This document shows positions 7,801-16,683 of a stretch of DNA of 64,000 bases, piece by piece. The position numbers and the translations under genes were made by a program. The stretch is from Flavobacterium alvei (GTDB lineage Bacteria > Bacteroidota > Bacteroidia > Flavobacteriales > Flavobacteriaceae). A model generated the notes under the pieces. The model had not been told where the DNA came from. It saw nothing but the letters and a program-made list of their open reading frames with translations, and did no database searches. Every line of letters starts with the position of its first letter. Within the stretch, counting starts at the first letter, position 1. The stretch spans positions 1 through 64,000 of the forward strand of contig NZ_PQVG01000010.1 of the NCBI RefSeq assembly GCF_002920895.1, given 5' to 3'.

Positions 7801-9027
7801 TTATTTTCTTACAACTTTAAGATAAGCTGCTGGATTTGACGGGTCGAAAACGGTTTTGTCCATAGTAAGAGAGAACGGTTTCATATCGTCAGTAGGAATT
7901 TTTACGTTCATACTTTTGGCTACTTCTTCATACAAATCTTGTAGAATTAATTTATCGGCAATTGCATTATAATTTGGAGCTTCTTTCAAATATCCGAATC
8001 TAACGAATTGTGCCATAGCCCAAATTGCGTGAGATTTACGTGGGTAATTTACTGTTCCACCTTTGTAAAACAACATATAATCTTTGTCATACACTTCTGT
8101 TCCTTGGTTGCAACCTAAATCATAATTCCCCATCAATCTGTTTTCGATTACTTCTGCTGGAGCATTTACATATGGAGCTTTACCAATGATTGCTGCTGCT
8201 TTTTTACGATTGGCAGGAACATCTAACCATTTGCAGGCTTCCATAACGGCTTTCATTACTTTTACCAAATCAGCTTTGCGTTTTGCGCTAAAATCTTTGT
8301 TGACTACCAATGCTTTTTCTGGGTGATCTTTCCAAATATCTTGTGAAGCAACTTGAGTAAATCCAATACCTTGTTTTACTGCAACACCTCCCCAAGGCTC
8401 TCCAACACAATAGCCATCCATATTACCTACTTTCATGTTGGCCACCATTTGTGGAGGAGGAATAGTGATGATTTTTACGGCTCTTTGATTCAAACCAGCA
8501 ATTGACATCCAGTTACGCAACCATAAATCGTGAGTTCCACCAGGGAAAGTCATTGCAAAGGTTACTTCTTTTTCGGCTTTCAATTTGGCAGCCACAACAG
8601 GAGTAACTTTGTTCATTTGTTTGAATCCTACTTTTCCACAAAAATCATTCGAAAGGGTGATGGCTTGTCCGTTTACGTTCAACATCATTGCAATTTTCAT
8701 TTCAGATCCTGCTTTTCCGCCCACACCAGTATATACTGAAAACGGCATAGAATACAAACAATGTGCTCCGTCTAATTCGCCTGTAAGTACTTTGTCGCGA
8801 ATGTTGGCCCAAGATGATTCTTTGGTTACAATCACTTCAACACCATATTTTTTGAATAATCCCAATTCTTTTGCCATAACAATTGGCGAACAATCGGTTA
8901 GTGGAATAAATCCTAATCTTACGGGATCAGATTGTGCATTTATTGTTGTAAAGGCTGTACTTATTGCTACTAACAAAATCAAAACTGATTTTGTTAGCGT
9001 AGCTATTGTTGTGTTTATTGTTTTCAT
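7801..9027 (-). CDS. Nitrate-type ABC transporter substrate-binding protein (NrtA/CmpA-like)
   Basis: A 408-residue periplasmic binding protein with a Sec signal (residues 1-32, ending TTINAQ) and no lipobox. The mature part starts VRLGFIPLTDCSPIVMAKELGLFKKYGVEV, the classic NrtA/CmpA/NMT1 fold opening, and includes FPGGTHDLWLRNW and MDGYCVGEPWGG, which line the anion site in this family. NrtA binds nitrate/nitrite and CmpA binds bicarbonate; the reductase nearby argues for nitrate. It is the second gene of a minus-strand operon, with 28 bp between it and the upstream barrel gene. Confidence 0.88.
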   Translation of the reverse strand: MKTINTTIATLTKSVLILLVAISTAFTTINAQSDPVRLGFIPLTDCSPIVMAKELGLFKKYGVEVIVTKESSWANIRDKVLTGELDGAHCLYSMPFSVYTGVGGKAGSEMKIAMMLNVNGQAITLSNDFCGKVGFKQMNKVTPVVAAKLKAEKEVTFAMTFPGGTHDLWLRNWMSIAGLNQRAVKIITIPPPQMVANMKVGNMDGYCVGEPWGGVAVKQGIGFTQVASQDIWKDHPEKALVVNKDFSAKRKADLVKVMKAVMEACKWLDVPANRKKAAAIIGKAPYVNAPAEVIENRLMGNYDLGCNQGTEVYDKDYMLFYKGGTVNYPRKSHAIWAMAQFVRFGYLKEAPNYNAIADKLILQDLYEEVAKSMNVKIPTDDMKPFSLTMDKTVFDPSNPAAYLKVVRK

Positions 9028-9055
9028 CTTTAAAAATTTAAAAGTTATTGTATAA

Positions 9056-10489
9056 TTATTTTTTAGCTAAAAAATCAGGTTTAATGTTTAAAGAAACATA
9101 AGCCCATTGAGGAGAAAGATCAGCATTGGATACATTTTTAACCTGAGCCGATGCCATTGTATTAGTAGCTTGCATATAAGAATATCCAGCTTCAATATTA
9201 ATTAGTTTTGTAAAGTTGTAAGACATTTTCAAATCCAATTCAGTTCCTAAATAAGGTGTTCTTGTTCCTCCAGCGCCATCAGAAACTTTGTTTGCTGATT
9301 CAAAACCATGAAGTTCTGCGAAGAATACTAATTTGTCTTTGGCATTGTATTTTGCTTTCAAGAAATAGTTTGTTAAACCTTGGCTTCCAAAACCATTTGC
9401 TGCATAGAAATAATCCATACCTCCCCAAAATTTGTGTGGTGTTCCGTAAAGAGGATCAAAAAGGTTGCTTCTTGAATCAGCAGTAACTGCTTTTGTTCCG
9501 TCAGTTCCAGATAGGTAATCTATTCCAGGACTTAAAAATAATTTACGACCCGCTTGTACCGTTGCAGTTATAGAAGCTAGATTTGCGCTCAAGATACGCC
9601 CGTCTTTATTTCGACCTCCTTGGTAATAGTAGCTTCCGGTAAGGTTAATTTTTCTGGTTAGGTTGGCATTGTAATAAAGACCAGTTGTAGTTCGGCTCCA
9701 AACCCCTTGAATTGGAGTTTTAACAGCTGCAACAGTTACATATTTGTTAAAATCATCTTTGAAAAATAAAAACGAAAGGTCTCCAAAGAAGAATTTTTTA
9801 CCTACATAAGCATATTGGAAGGATTTGTACATCGTTCCAATTCCATTGGTTCCAGCTCCGTAAGCAGTTGGGATTCCGTTGTAAACAGTACCTACTGATT
9901 TTTCTGAATTTTGGTTGAAAGCAGCTCCTATATCGGCAATCCATCCTTTGTTGGCAAATTTCAATACAATTGCATCGTGTCTTCTGGCTTGTTGTAACCA
10001 ATCTAGCCCGCCAATTACTTTTTGATCGTCATAAGCAATTTCTTGACGTCCAATTTTCAACGACAGATTTTTAATTTTGCTAACAGTGTCATTTAAGAAA
10101 ATTTCACCCCAAGCCTCATGCAACATTAATCCATCATTAGCGTCTGTTGTAGTTCTGTTGATAGAGGATTGATCTTGACCCCAAACGCGAACATCCTGCA
10201 AAGCCATAAATATCTTGAAACGATAACCTCCATATCCTGCGTTCAATCTTGTTCTTTGTGAAGTGAATACCGCAGCATCGTCATCCTTTTTTTGTAAAGT
10301 CCCTTGACCGTCTCTTACTTCAGTTCTGGGTCTTACTTGTCCAGTTAAAGTAAATTGAGCTTTTGCTTCATTATGACTCAAAGCAGTAAAAGCAAGTCCT
10401 AATAATAGCGATTTTGATAGCGTTGCTCTTGTAAAAGTTTCTTTTTTGAAACCTTGAATACTTAGTAATTTGTTCTTAATTGTTTGCAT
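9056..10489 (-). CDS. Alginate-export-type outer-membrane beta-barrel protein
   Basis: 477 residues with a signal region ending near NEAKAQ, then a 16-18-strand barrel pattern (FTLTGQVRPRTEVRDGQG; RTRLNAGYGGYRFKIFMALQDVRVWG; LSLKIGRQEIAYDDQKVIGGLDWLQQARRHDAIVL). These features are typical of the alginate_exp/AlgE-like porin family, in which many members are not alginate exporters. It heads the nitrate importer operon, so it most likely lets nitrate through the outer membrane. That substrate is inferred from context only. Confidence 0.75.
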   Translation of the reverse strand: MQTIKNKLLSIQGFKKETFTRATLSKSLLLGLAFTALSHNEAKAQFTLTGQVRPRTEVRDGQGTLQKKDDDAAVFTSQRTRLNAGYGGYRFKIFMALQDVRVWGQDQSSINRTTTDANDGLMLHEAWGEIFLNDTVSKIKNLSLKIGRQEIAYDDQKVIGGLDWLQQARRHDAIVLKFANKGWIADIGAAFNQNSEKSVGTVYNGIPTAYGAGTNGIGTMYKSFQYAYVGKKFFFGDLSFLFFKDDFNKYVTVAAVKTPIQGVWSRTTTGLYYNANLTRKINLTGSYYYQGGRNKDGRILSANLASITATVQAGRKLFLSPGIDYLSGTDGTKAVTADSRSNLFDPLYGTPHKFWGGMDYFYAANGFGSQGLTNYFLKAKYNAKDKLVFFAELHGFESANKVSDGAGGTRTPYLGTELDLKMSYNFTKLINIEAGYSYMQATNTMASAQVKNVSNADLSPQWAYVSLNIKPDFLAKK

Positions 10490-10504
10490 AACGGTTTGTT
10501 TTAA

Positions 10505-10565
10505 TTAGTATGTTGCAAATATACGTAAGTATTAATACTTAGTTTTATGAAATAATACATACTAA
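10505..10565 (-). promoter_or_regulatory. Promoter and nested palindromes of the nitrate importer operon
   Basis: On the minus strand TATATTTG (10523-10516) is a -7 element. Directly upstream is a perfect 16-bp palindrome, TAAGTATTAATACTTA (10526-10541), framed by an outer inverted repeat TTAGTATGT (10505-10513) and ACATACTAA (10557-10565). No TTTG -33 box is seen, so the promoter probably depends on a regulator. The motif TACGTAA..ATACTTA recurs before the nitrate reductase gene. Confidence 0.55.
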
Positions 10566-10754
10566 AACCGCTTTTTACTACATGATTATTGTTGGTTTAA
10601 ACAGGTGTTTTTATGTTTTTTCGCAGGAAATGGCAATGAAGTCAATAATAGATGGGCTTTATAAGCTAGGTAAATTACGTATTGTATTGGAAATAGGCTA
10701 TACAGAGAACTTAGTTTTTAAGTATTAGTCAAAAAAAAGCATCGATAACGATGC

Positions 10755-11453
10755 TTATTTGTGCTCTATGATTTCGGATCTCATTTTTTCTACATTTATT
10801 AGTCCTATTTTTTTGCCTACCGTTTTAAGGAGCGATTCTTTTTTTAAACTCGAAATGACTCGAATTACTTGTTCTTCGGTTGTGCCAGCAAAATCGGCAA
10901 TGTCACGCCGGGATAATTCTACTTCAATCACTCCTTTTGATTGGCCAAATTTTCGATGTATATATAATAAGGTATCAATTACTCTTTCTCGAACATTCAT
11001 TTGGGCAATTTTTCGGATATTGTTTTCGCTTTTGTTCAATTCTTCAGCATAAAACAACATCAAATCAAAGGTGAATTCAGGCACATTTTTCAGGATATCC
11101 AGCATATCTTCATTGCTGAAATTGCACAAAATAGTATCCTCAAGTGCTGATGCTCCAATGAGGCAACGTTTGCTGGTAGCAAAGCCTCTAAACCCAACAA
11201 CGTCTCCATTTGTAGTTAGTCTTACTATTTGCTCTCTGCCATAAATGCCAGTTTTTACGGTTTTTACTTTTCCTTTATAGACAAAATATAAGCCCTGTGT
11301 TGGCGCTCCTTCAATGATAAATTGTTGCGATTTTTTACAGACAAAACTGTTCTTTTTTTCGATATATTGTTGCATTTTTTCTAAATGAAGATGTTTTTTG
11401 ATAAAACAATTTTCATTAGAACAGCTCTCACAAATTGCAGTTGCTTTCTTCAT
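10755..11453 (-). CDS. FNR-type transcription regulator with iron-sulfur cysteines
   Basis: A 232-residue Crp/Fnr regulator. The N-terminus has C8-x2-C11-x4-C16 (ICESCSNENCF), and C110 in ALEDTILCNF aligns with Cys122 of E. coli FNR (ALETSMVCEI). Together these are the four ligand positions of an oxygen-sensitive [4Fe-4S] cluster. A cNMP-like beta-roll (about 40-130) precedes the dimer helix and the DNA-binding helix GTTEEQVIRVISSL, which keeps the Glu and Arg used by FNR. It lies between the importer operon and the divergent nitrate reductase, both with related palindromes, so it likely controls both. Cluster binding is inferred from residues. Confidence 0.85.
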   Translation of the reverse strand: MKKATAICESCSNENCFIKKHLHLEKMQQYIEKKNSFVCKKSQQFIIEGAPTQGLYFVYKGKVKTVKTGIYGREQIVRLTTNGDVVGFRGFATSKRCLIGASALEDTILCNFSNEDMLDILKNVPEFTFDLMLFYAEELNKSENNIRKIAQMNVRERVIDTLLYIHRKFGQSKGVIEVELSRRDIADFAGTTEEQVIRVISSLKKESLLKTVGKKIGLINVEKMRSEIIEHK

Positions 11454-11544
11454 ATTATATAAGAGTTTATGGGTACAAATTTTGTGCCTCGCTATTTATT
11501 TTGTCAAACTTATAAAATATTTTTCAATTTATACGTATTTATAC

Positions 11545-11564
11545 GTAAAAATACTTATTTTTAC
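11545..11564 (+). promoter_or_regulatory. Perfect 20-bp palindrome before the nitrate reductase gene
   Basis: GTAAAAATA and TATTTTTAC face each other around CT. The preceding bases repeat ATACGTA twice (11533-11547). It lies in the 161-bp divergent spacer between the FNR-type gene and the reductase gene and shares ACGTAA and ATACTTA with the palindrome at 10526. A regulator site is likely. Confidence 0.55.
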
Positions 11565-11614
11565 ATTTTTAAAAGTGATGTACTAAGTTTTTTAATATAT
11601 AAAGAATTTCGAAA

Positions 11615-14600
11615 ATGCAAAATTCAGAAATTAAAACTACGTGTTCGTATTGTGGTGTTGGATGTGGAATTATTGTAACCAACGATTCGAAAAATGGGGT
11701 AGAGGTAAAAGGAGATGTAAATCATCCAGTGAATCGAGGAATGCTTTGTTCCAAAGGAATGAATCTACACTATGTGGTTAACGACACCTCAGATCGAATT
11801 TTATATCCCGAAATGCGCTGGAGCAAATCGCATCCTAAAGAAAGAGTGAGTTGGGATGATGCTTTAGAACGTGCTGCTGCTGTTTTTTCTTCGATTATTA
11901 AAAAACATGGTCCTGATAGTGTGGGGTTTTATGTTTCGGGTCAATGTCTAACCGAAGAATATTATTTGATTAATAAATTGGTAAAAGGATTTTTAAAAAC
12001 CAATAATGTCGATACCAATTCTCGATTGTGTATGAGTTCGGCGGTAGTGGGTTACAAAAAGACTTTTGGCGAAGATATAGTTCCTATTGCTTATGATGAT
12101 ATTGAACTAGCAGATACGTTTTTGATTACTGGAGCCAATCCTGCTTGGTGTCACCCGATTCTTTTTAGAAGATTAGAGCAACACAAAGAAAAAAATCCGA
12201 AGACAAAAATCATTGTTATTGATCCTAGAAGAACAGATTCTGCTGCACTGGCCGATTTGCATTTGCAAATTATTCCTGGGACTGACATTATTCTGTATCA
12301 CGCCATTGGAAAAAGATTAATCGAAAAAGGATATATCGACAACGATTTTATTAAAAATCACACCGAAAATTTTAATTTATATAAGGACTTGGTTCTTTCA
12401 AGTTCGTTCGAAAAAGCATCTAAACTTTGTGGAGTTTCTGTAAACGACATCAAACTAGCTGCCGATATGATAGGAAAAGCCAAAGGATTTATTTCGCTTT
12501 GGGCAATGGGACTCAATCAAAGTGCGATTGGAGTAGATAAAAACACGGCTTTGTTAAACCTTTCTTTGGTAACTGGACAAGTAGGTAAACCGGGTTCAGG
12601 CCCTTTTTCATTAACAGGTCAGCCCAATGCCATGGGAGGAAGGGAAGTTGGAGGAATGGCCAATTTATTAGCGGTTCACAAAGAATTAAACAATCCGATG
12701 CATCGAAAAGAAGTAGCCGATTTTTGGGGAGTTAATGAAATTTCAGAAAAACCAGGTTTGACCGCAACCGAAATGTTTGATGCTTTAGAGTCTGGAAAAA
12801 TGAAGGCTATTTGGATTATTTGTACCAATCCTTTAGTGAGTTTACCCGATTCTCGAAGAGTGGAAAAAGCATTGCAAAACGCTAAATTTGTGGTTGTTCA
12901 GGACATTTCACACAATGCCGATACCTCAAAATTTGCCGATTTATTGTTGCCAGCAGCAGGTTGGTTAGAAAAAGAAGGAACAATGACCAATTCAGAAAGA
13001 CGTATTTCCTATCTTCCAAAAGGGGTAAATGCTCCAGGAGAAGCACTTTCGGATGTGGAAATTTTGATTCGTTTTGCCCAGAAAATGAATTTCAACGGGT
13101 TCAATTTCAATACCACCGAGGAAGTTTACAAGGAATATTGTATGATGACCAAGGATACCAAAATGGATATTTCCTTTTTGAATTATAACAGACTCAAAAA
13201 CGAAGGTACTTTCCAATGGCCCGTTCCTGATTATGGACATCCAGGAACACCACGATTATTTACCGATAAAAAATTCTATACGCCTTCGCAAAAAGCTATT
13301 TTTAATATCCCAACGGCTATCGAAAATACATCGGAACAGCCTAATTCACAATATCCATTCATTCTGACCACAGGTAGAATTCGTGATCAATGGCATACGA
13401 TGACCAAAACGGGAAAAGTGTCGCGATTGATGACGCATATTCCAAGTCCGATGCTAGAAATAAATCCGATTGACGCTTTTAAATCGGGAATAAATGCAGG
13501 TGATATTGTTGTCGTTACTAGTAAAAACGGAACTGTACGTGTCAAAGCAAAAATCACCGATAGTATTCGTGAAGGAGTAGTTTTCTTGCCCATGCATTGG
13601 GGGAAACAATTGGAAAACGATTTGAATCGAACCAATAATTTGACCAATACGCTTGTTGATCCAACATCGAAAGAACCTGATTTTAAATTCACGACTGTTT
13701 CTATAGAAAAATATGTAAAAGCTTTCGAGAAAATTGCTGTAGTTGGAGCAGGAGCAGCTGCATTTAGATTCATACAAAACTACCGCGAAATCAATACTAC
13801 CGATGAAATAATTGTATTTTCGAACGAAGAAAACCCGTTTTACAATCGAGTTTTGCTTCCAGAATATATGACGGGTGAATTTACTTGGGAACAACTTCAA
13901 AAAATCAAAGAAGAAGCCTTGAGTAAGTTGAATATCACGATGAAATCGAATGTCTCTATCGATAATATAAATACTCAAGAAAAAACTATTTTGGATAGCC
14001 AAGGCAATCTTTATACTTTTGATTCCTTGATTTTGGCAACAGGAAGTCGTCCGTTTGTGCCTGAAAATGCGCAATTGCATTTGCCAGGACGTTTTACGAT
14101 GCGTAGAAAAAGTGATGCCGATAGATTGAAAAACTATTTAGAAAGTACCAATCTACCAGCCGAAGAGCAACACGTTGTTATAATTGGTGGCGGTTTATTA
14201 GGTTTGGAATTGGCTGCAGCCTTAAAACATAAAAAAGTAAAAATCACCATTATTCAAAGAGCATCCAGATTGATGGAACGTCAATTAGATCGAATTTCTT
14301 CTAAATTATTGGCCGAAGAAGTGCAACTTCGTGACATTCAAATTTATTTTGACAACGAAGTAAGTACCGTTTTCGAAACTGATAATCCGAATGAATTGGA
14401 AATTGCCTTGAAAAGTGGTCGAATTATTACTGCCAATGCTATTGTTTACACCATTGGAACGATTCCAAATATCGAAATTGCTAAAGAGTCAGGGCTTGCC
14501 TGCGGACGTGGTGTGAAGGTAAATCAGTATTTGCAATCTTCGAATCCTAGTATTTTTGCCATTGGCGAAATTGCTGAATTTAACAATCAATTGTTTGGAA

Positions 14601-15127
14601 TTACCTCTGCAGCCGAAGAGCAAGCCGATATTTTGGCTAATTTTATGGCAGGTGATATTAGCAGTTTTTACAAAGGATCTGTTTTGATGAATATACTAAA
14701 ACTAGAAGATATCAATTTGTGTAGTATTGGTCAGGTAGAAGTTCCCGAAAATGATGATTCCTATGAGGAAATTGTTTTTGCTGATTTAAGACAACGCTAT
14801 TATAAAAAATGTATCGTCAAAAACGATTTGTTGGTGGGCGCTATTTTGATGGGTGATAAAAATGAGTTTGCCGAATTTAAAACCTTGATCGAAAGCAAAA
14901 TAGAGCTAGCCGATAAACGCAATATGTTGCTTAGAGGAAGTTCTAGTGCCAAACCAGTTTTAGGGAAATTGGTTTGTTCATGCAGCCAAGTAGGAAGCGG
15001 AAATATAGAAGAAGCCATAAAAGGTGGTGTGACCAATTTTACCGAATTGTGCAAAACTACTGGTGCTGGACTAGGTTGTGGTAGTTGTAAAACCGAAGTA
15101 AAAGATATTTTAGCAAAATGCAAATAA
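11615..15127 (+). CDS. Single-chain assimilatory-type nitrate reductase (NasA + FAD/NAD oxidoreductase + BFD [2Fe-2S])
   Basis: Reduces nitrate to nitrite; no signal peptide, so cytosolic. The 1170 residues hold three modules. Residues 1 to about 700 are a NasA/NapA-type molybdopterin reductase, with [4Fe-4S] ligands C10, C13, C17 and C45, Mo ligand C139 in NSRLCMSSA, and a C-terminal barrel LTTGRIRDQWHTMT. Residues about 705-1075 resemble the FAD/NAD(P)H half of NirB (VVGAGAAAFRF, LATGSRPFVP, VIIGGGLLGLELAAAL). Residues 1118-1170 are a BFD-like [2Fe-2S] domain with C1121, C1123, C1155 and C1158. Other bacteria split these as NasC plus NasA. The fusion should pass electrons from NAD(P)H to Mo within one chain. 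Confidence 0.9.
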   Translation: MQNSEIKTTCSYCGVGCGIIVTNDSKNGVEVKGDVNHPVNRGMLCSKGMNLHYVVNDTSDRILYPEMRWSKSHPKERVSWDDALERAAAVFSSIIKKHGPDSVGFYVSGQCLTEEYYLINKLVKGFLKTNNVDTNSRLCMSSAVVGYKKTFGEDIVPIAYDDIELADTFLITGANPAWCHPILFRRLEQHKEKNPKTKIIVIDPRRTDSAALADLHLQIIPGTDIILYHAIGKRLIEKGYIDNDFIKNHTENFNLYKDLVLSSSFEKASKLCGVSVNDIKLAADMIGKAKGFISLWAMGLNQSAIGVDKNTALLNLSLVTGQVGKPGSGPFSLTGQPNAMGGREVGGMANLLAVHKELNNPMHRKEVADFWGVNEISEKPGLTATEMFDALESGKMKAIWIICTNPLVSLPDSRRVEKALQNAKFVVVQDISHNADTSKFADLLLPAAGWLEKEGTMTNSERRISYLPKGVNAPGEALSDVEILIRFAQKMNFNGFNFNTTEEVYKEYCMMTKDTKMDISFLNYNRLKNEGTFQWPVPDYGHPGTPRLFTDKKFYTPSQKAIFNIPTAIENTSEQPNSQYPFILTTGRIRDQWHTMTKTGKVSRLMTHIPSPMLEINPIDAFKSGINAGDIVVVTSKNGTVRVKAKITDSIREGVVFLPMHWGKQLENDLNRTNNLTNTLVDPTSKEPDFKFTTVSIEKYVKAFEKIAVVGAGAAAFRFIQNYREINTTDEIIVFSNEENPFYNRVLLPEYMTGEFTWEQLQKIKEEALSKLNITMKSNVSIDNINTQEKTILDSQGNLYTFDSLILATGSRPFVPENAQLHLPGRFTMRRKSDADRLKNYLESTNLPAEEQHVVIIGGGLLGLELAAALKHKKVKITIIQRASRLMERQLDRISSKLLAEEVQLRDIQIYFDNEVSTVFETDNPNELEIALKSGRIITANAIVYTIGTIPNIEIAKESGLACGRGVKVNQYLQSSNPSIFAIGEIAEFNNQLFGITSAAEEQADILANFMAGDISSFYKGSVLMNILKLEDINLCSIGQVEVPENDDSYEEIVFADLRQRYYKKCIVKNDLLVGAILMGDKNEFAEFKTLIESKIELADKRNMLLRGSSSAKPVLGKLVCSCSQVGSGNIEEAIKGGVTNFTELCKTTGAGLGCGSCKTEVKDILAKCK

Positions 15128-15204
15128 GTTTATAGTTTGTTGTTTATAGTTTGTTGTTGGACAACTATAAACCATAAACCATAAACCATAAACTAATAAT
15201 TATG
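15128..15204. repeat. Eleven 7-bp repeats filling the nitrate reductase/rubredoxin spacer
   Basis: Heptads begin at the base after the TAA and run to the next ATG: GTTTATA, GTTTGTT, GTTTATA, GTTTGTT, GTTGGAC, AACTATA, then AACCATA three times, AACTAAT and AATTATG. The first half is roughly the reverse complement of the second, so a hairpin with stem TTTATAGTT/AACTATAAA can form. Confidence 0.8.
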
Positions 15205-16629
15205 AAAAACACACGATTAATAGTAAAAGGAGGCGTGATTTCACCAGGTGAATTACGAGAAATTGTCAATATGAGTTTGGAACAAGGATTGAAAGCGATT
15301 TCTTTTGGTTCAAGACAAGATATTATTTTTCCAGAAGATTTTTTGCCCATCGGAAAAGACAAAACCGATAAATATTTTTTTGTTTATCCTGATGAAAACA
15401 GTGGAAATAATATTGTTTCTTCCTATGTTTCGACCGATATTTTTACCAATACGCCTTGGCTTACTGGAAATAAATTTCTTTATATTTTAGAACAATTCAA
15501 GGAACAGCCTCAGTTAAAAGTGAATATAACCGACCCAAAACAGCAGCTCGTGCCATTGTTTACGGGGCATATCAATTTTGTTGCTTCGCATCACGAGGAT
15601 TATTGGTATTTGTATATTCGCTTGCCTAATTGGGACAAAATGGAAGTGTATCCCGTACTTATTTACAGTTGGAATATTGCCGAAGTCTATTATGCTATCG
15701 AAAAAATTCAAATAGAAGAACCTGATACAGTGGATATGATTTTTCAATTGGTGAATGATAGTTTGGATACTAATAACAGAACGATTGACAAACCTTTGCA
15801 ACTTCCGTTTTATCCTTTTCCGTATTATGAAGGAATGAATAAATTGGGGATTGATCAGTATTGGTTGGGATTGTATTGGCGAAATAATTTATATGATTTA
15901 GACTTTTTGAAAGAAATGTGCGATTTATGTTTTGATTGTAAAATCGGAAAAATATGTATCACACCTTGGAAATCATTTATCGTGAAAGGTATTCCAAAAG
16001 AGAGAAAATTGGATTGGGAAAAATTCTTGGGTAAAAAAGGAATTAATGTTCGTCATTCTTTATTAGAACTTAATTGGCATTTACCAGTTGCCACTGAATG
16101 GGCTTTAAATCTGAAAACATTTTTGGTTCGAACCCTAGACCAATTCGATGTAAGTACCTATGGATTGACCTTTGGAATATCAGAATACAACCGCGAAGGA
16201 CATTATTTCACTTCGATTGTTGTCGAAAAAAACCAAATGCCTAAAGCATTGGAAACAATGAAAATTAGAGCAACCTATAATGTTTTGTATGCCAAAAACT
16301 TTGATCCTAATACCAAGGAGTATATTGTTCTGGCTCAGGATGTTGATAAGCAAGAATTACCGACAATTTTAATTGAATTGAGCAAGAAATATTTTGAAGA
16401 ATTAGGAAATACCGTTCTAGAAATTAACCAACCAATTGTCAAAAAAGAGTTGCAAGAAAGGGATATTCATCAATGTTCAGAATGTCTAACACTCTACAAT
16501 TCAGAATATGGCGATGTGGCTCAAGGAATTCAAAAAGGGGTTTTGTTCAAAGATTTACCAGAGGATTATTGTTGTTCGTTATGCGAATCGCCTAAAAATA
16601 ATTTTATTAACTTTCTAGAAAAAGTATAA
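15202..16629 (+). CDS. Nitrite/sulfite-reductase-like protein with C-terminal rubredoxin domain, siroheme ligands not visible
   Basis: 475 residues, no signal peptide. Residues 1-65 (VKGGVISPGELREIVNMSLEQGLKAISF) and about 255-310 (GKICITPWKSFIVKGIP) look like the two ferredoxin-like half domains of siroheme nitrite/sulfite reductases. The siroheme/[4Fe-4S] motifs (C-x5-C and C-x3-C) are absent; only an unusual MCDLCFDCKIGKIC cluster appears between them. The C-terminus is a rubredoxin with ligands C425, C428, C458 and C461 and the FKDLPEDYCCSLC signature. It probably carries electrons for nitrate assimilation, not siroheme catalysis, but this is inference. It follows the reductase gene in the same operon. 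Confidence 0.7.
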   Translation: MKNTRLIVKGGVISPGELREIVNMSLEQGLKAISFGSRQDIIFPEDFLPIGKDKTDKYFFVYPDENSGNNIVSSYVSTDIFTNTPWLTGNKFLYILEQFKEQPQLKVNITDPKQQLVPLFTGHINFVASHHEDYWYLYIRLPNWDKMEVYPVLIYSWNIAEVYYAIEKIQIEEPDTVDMIFQLVNDSLDTNNRTIDKPLQLPFYPFPYYEGMNKLGIDQYWLGLYWRNNLYDLDFLKEMCDLCFDCKIGKICITPWKSFIVKGIPKERKLDWEKFLGKKGINVRHSLLELNWHLPVATEWALNLKTFLVRTLDQFDVSTYGLTFGISEYNREGHYFTSIVVEKNQMPKALETMKIRATYNVLYAKNFDPNTKEYIVLAQDVDKQELPTILIELSKKYFEELGNTVLEINQPIVKKELQERDIHQCSECLTLYNSEYGDVAQGIQKGVLFKDLPEDYCCSLCESPKNNFINFLEKV

Positions 16630-16683
16630 TTTTATACCTTATTAAAAATAATTTTGCCTTAATACTTTTACAATCAAAATACT

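Noticed and set aside
8585..9055. 156-codon plus-strand frame
   Set aside because: Antisense shadow of the nitrate-binding protein gene, which has clear family motifs.
10582..10728. 48-codon plus-strand frame between the importer promoter and the FNR-type gene
   Set aside because: No ribosome site or protein-like pattern, and it lies in a divergent regulatory gap; chance frame likely.
13454..14080. 208-codon minus-strand frame
   Set aside because: Antisense shadow inside the nitrate reductase fusion; no domain pattern.
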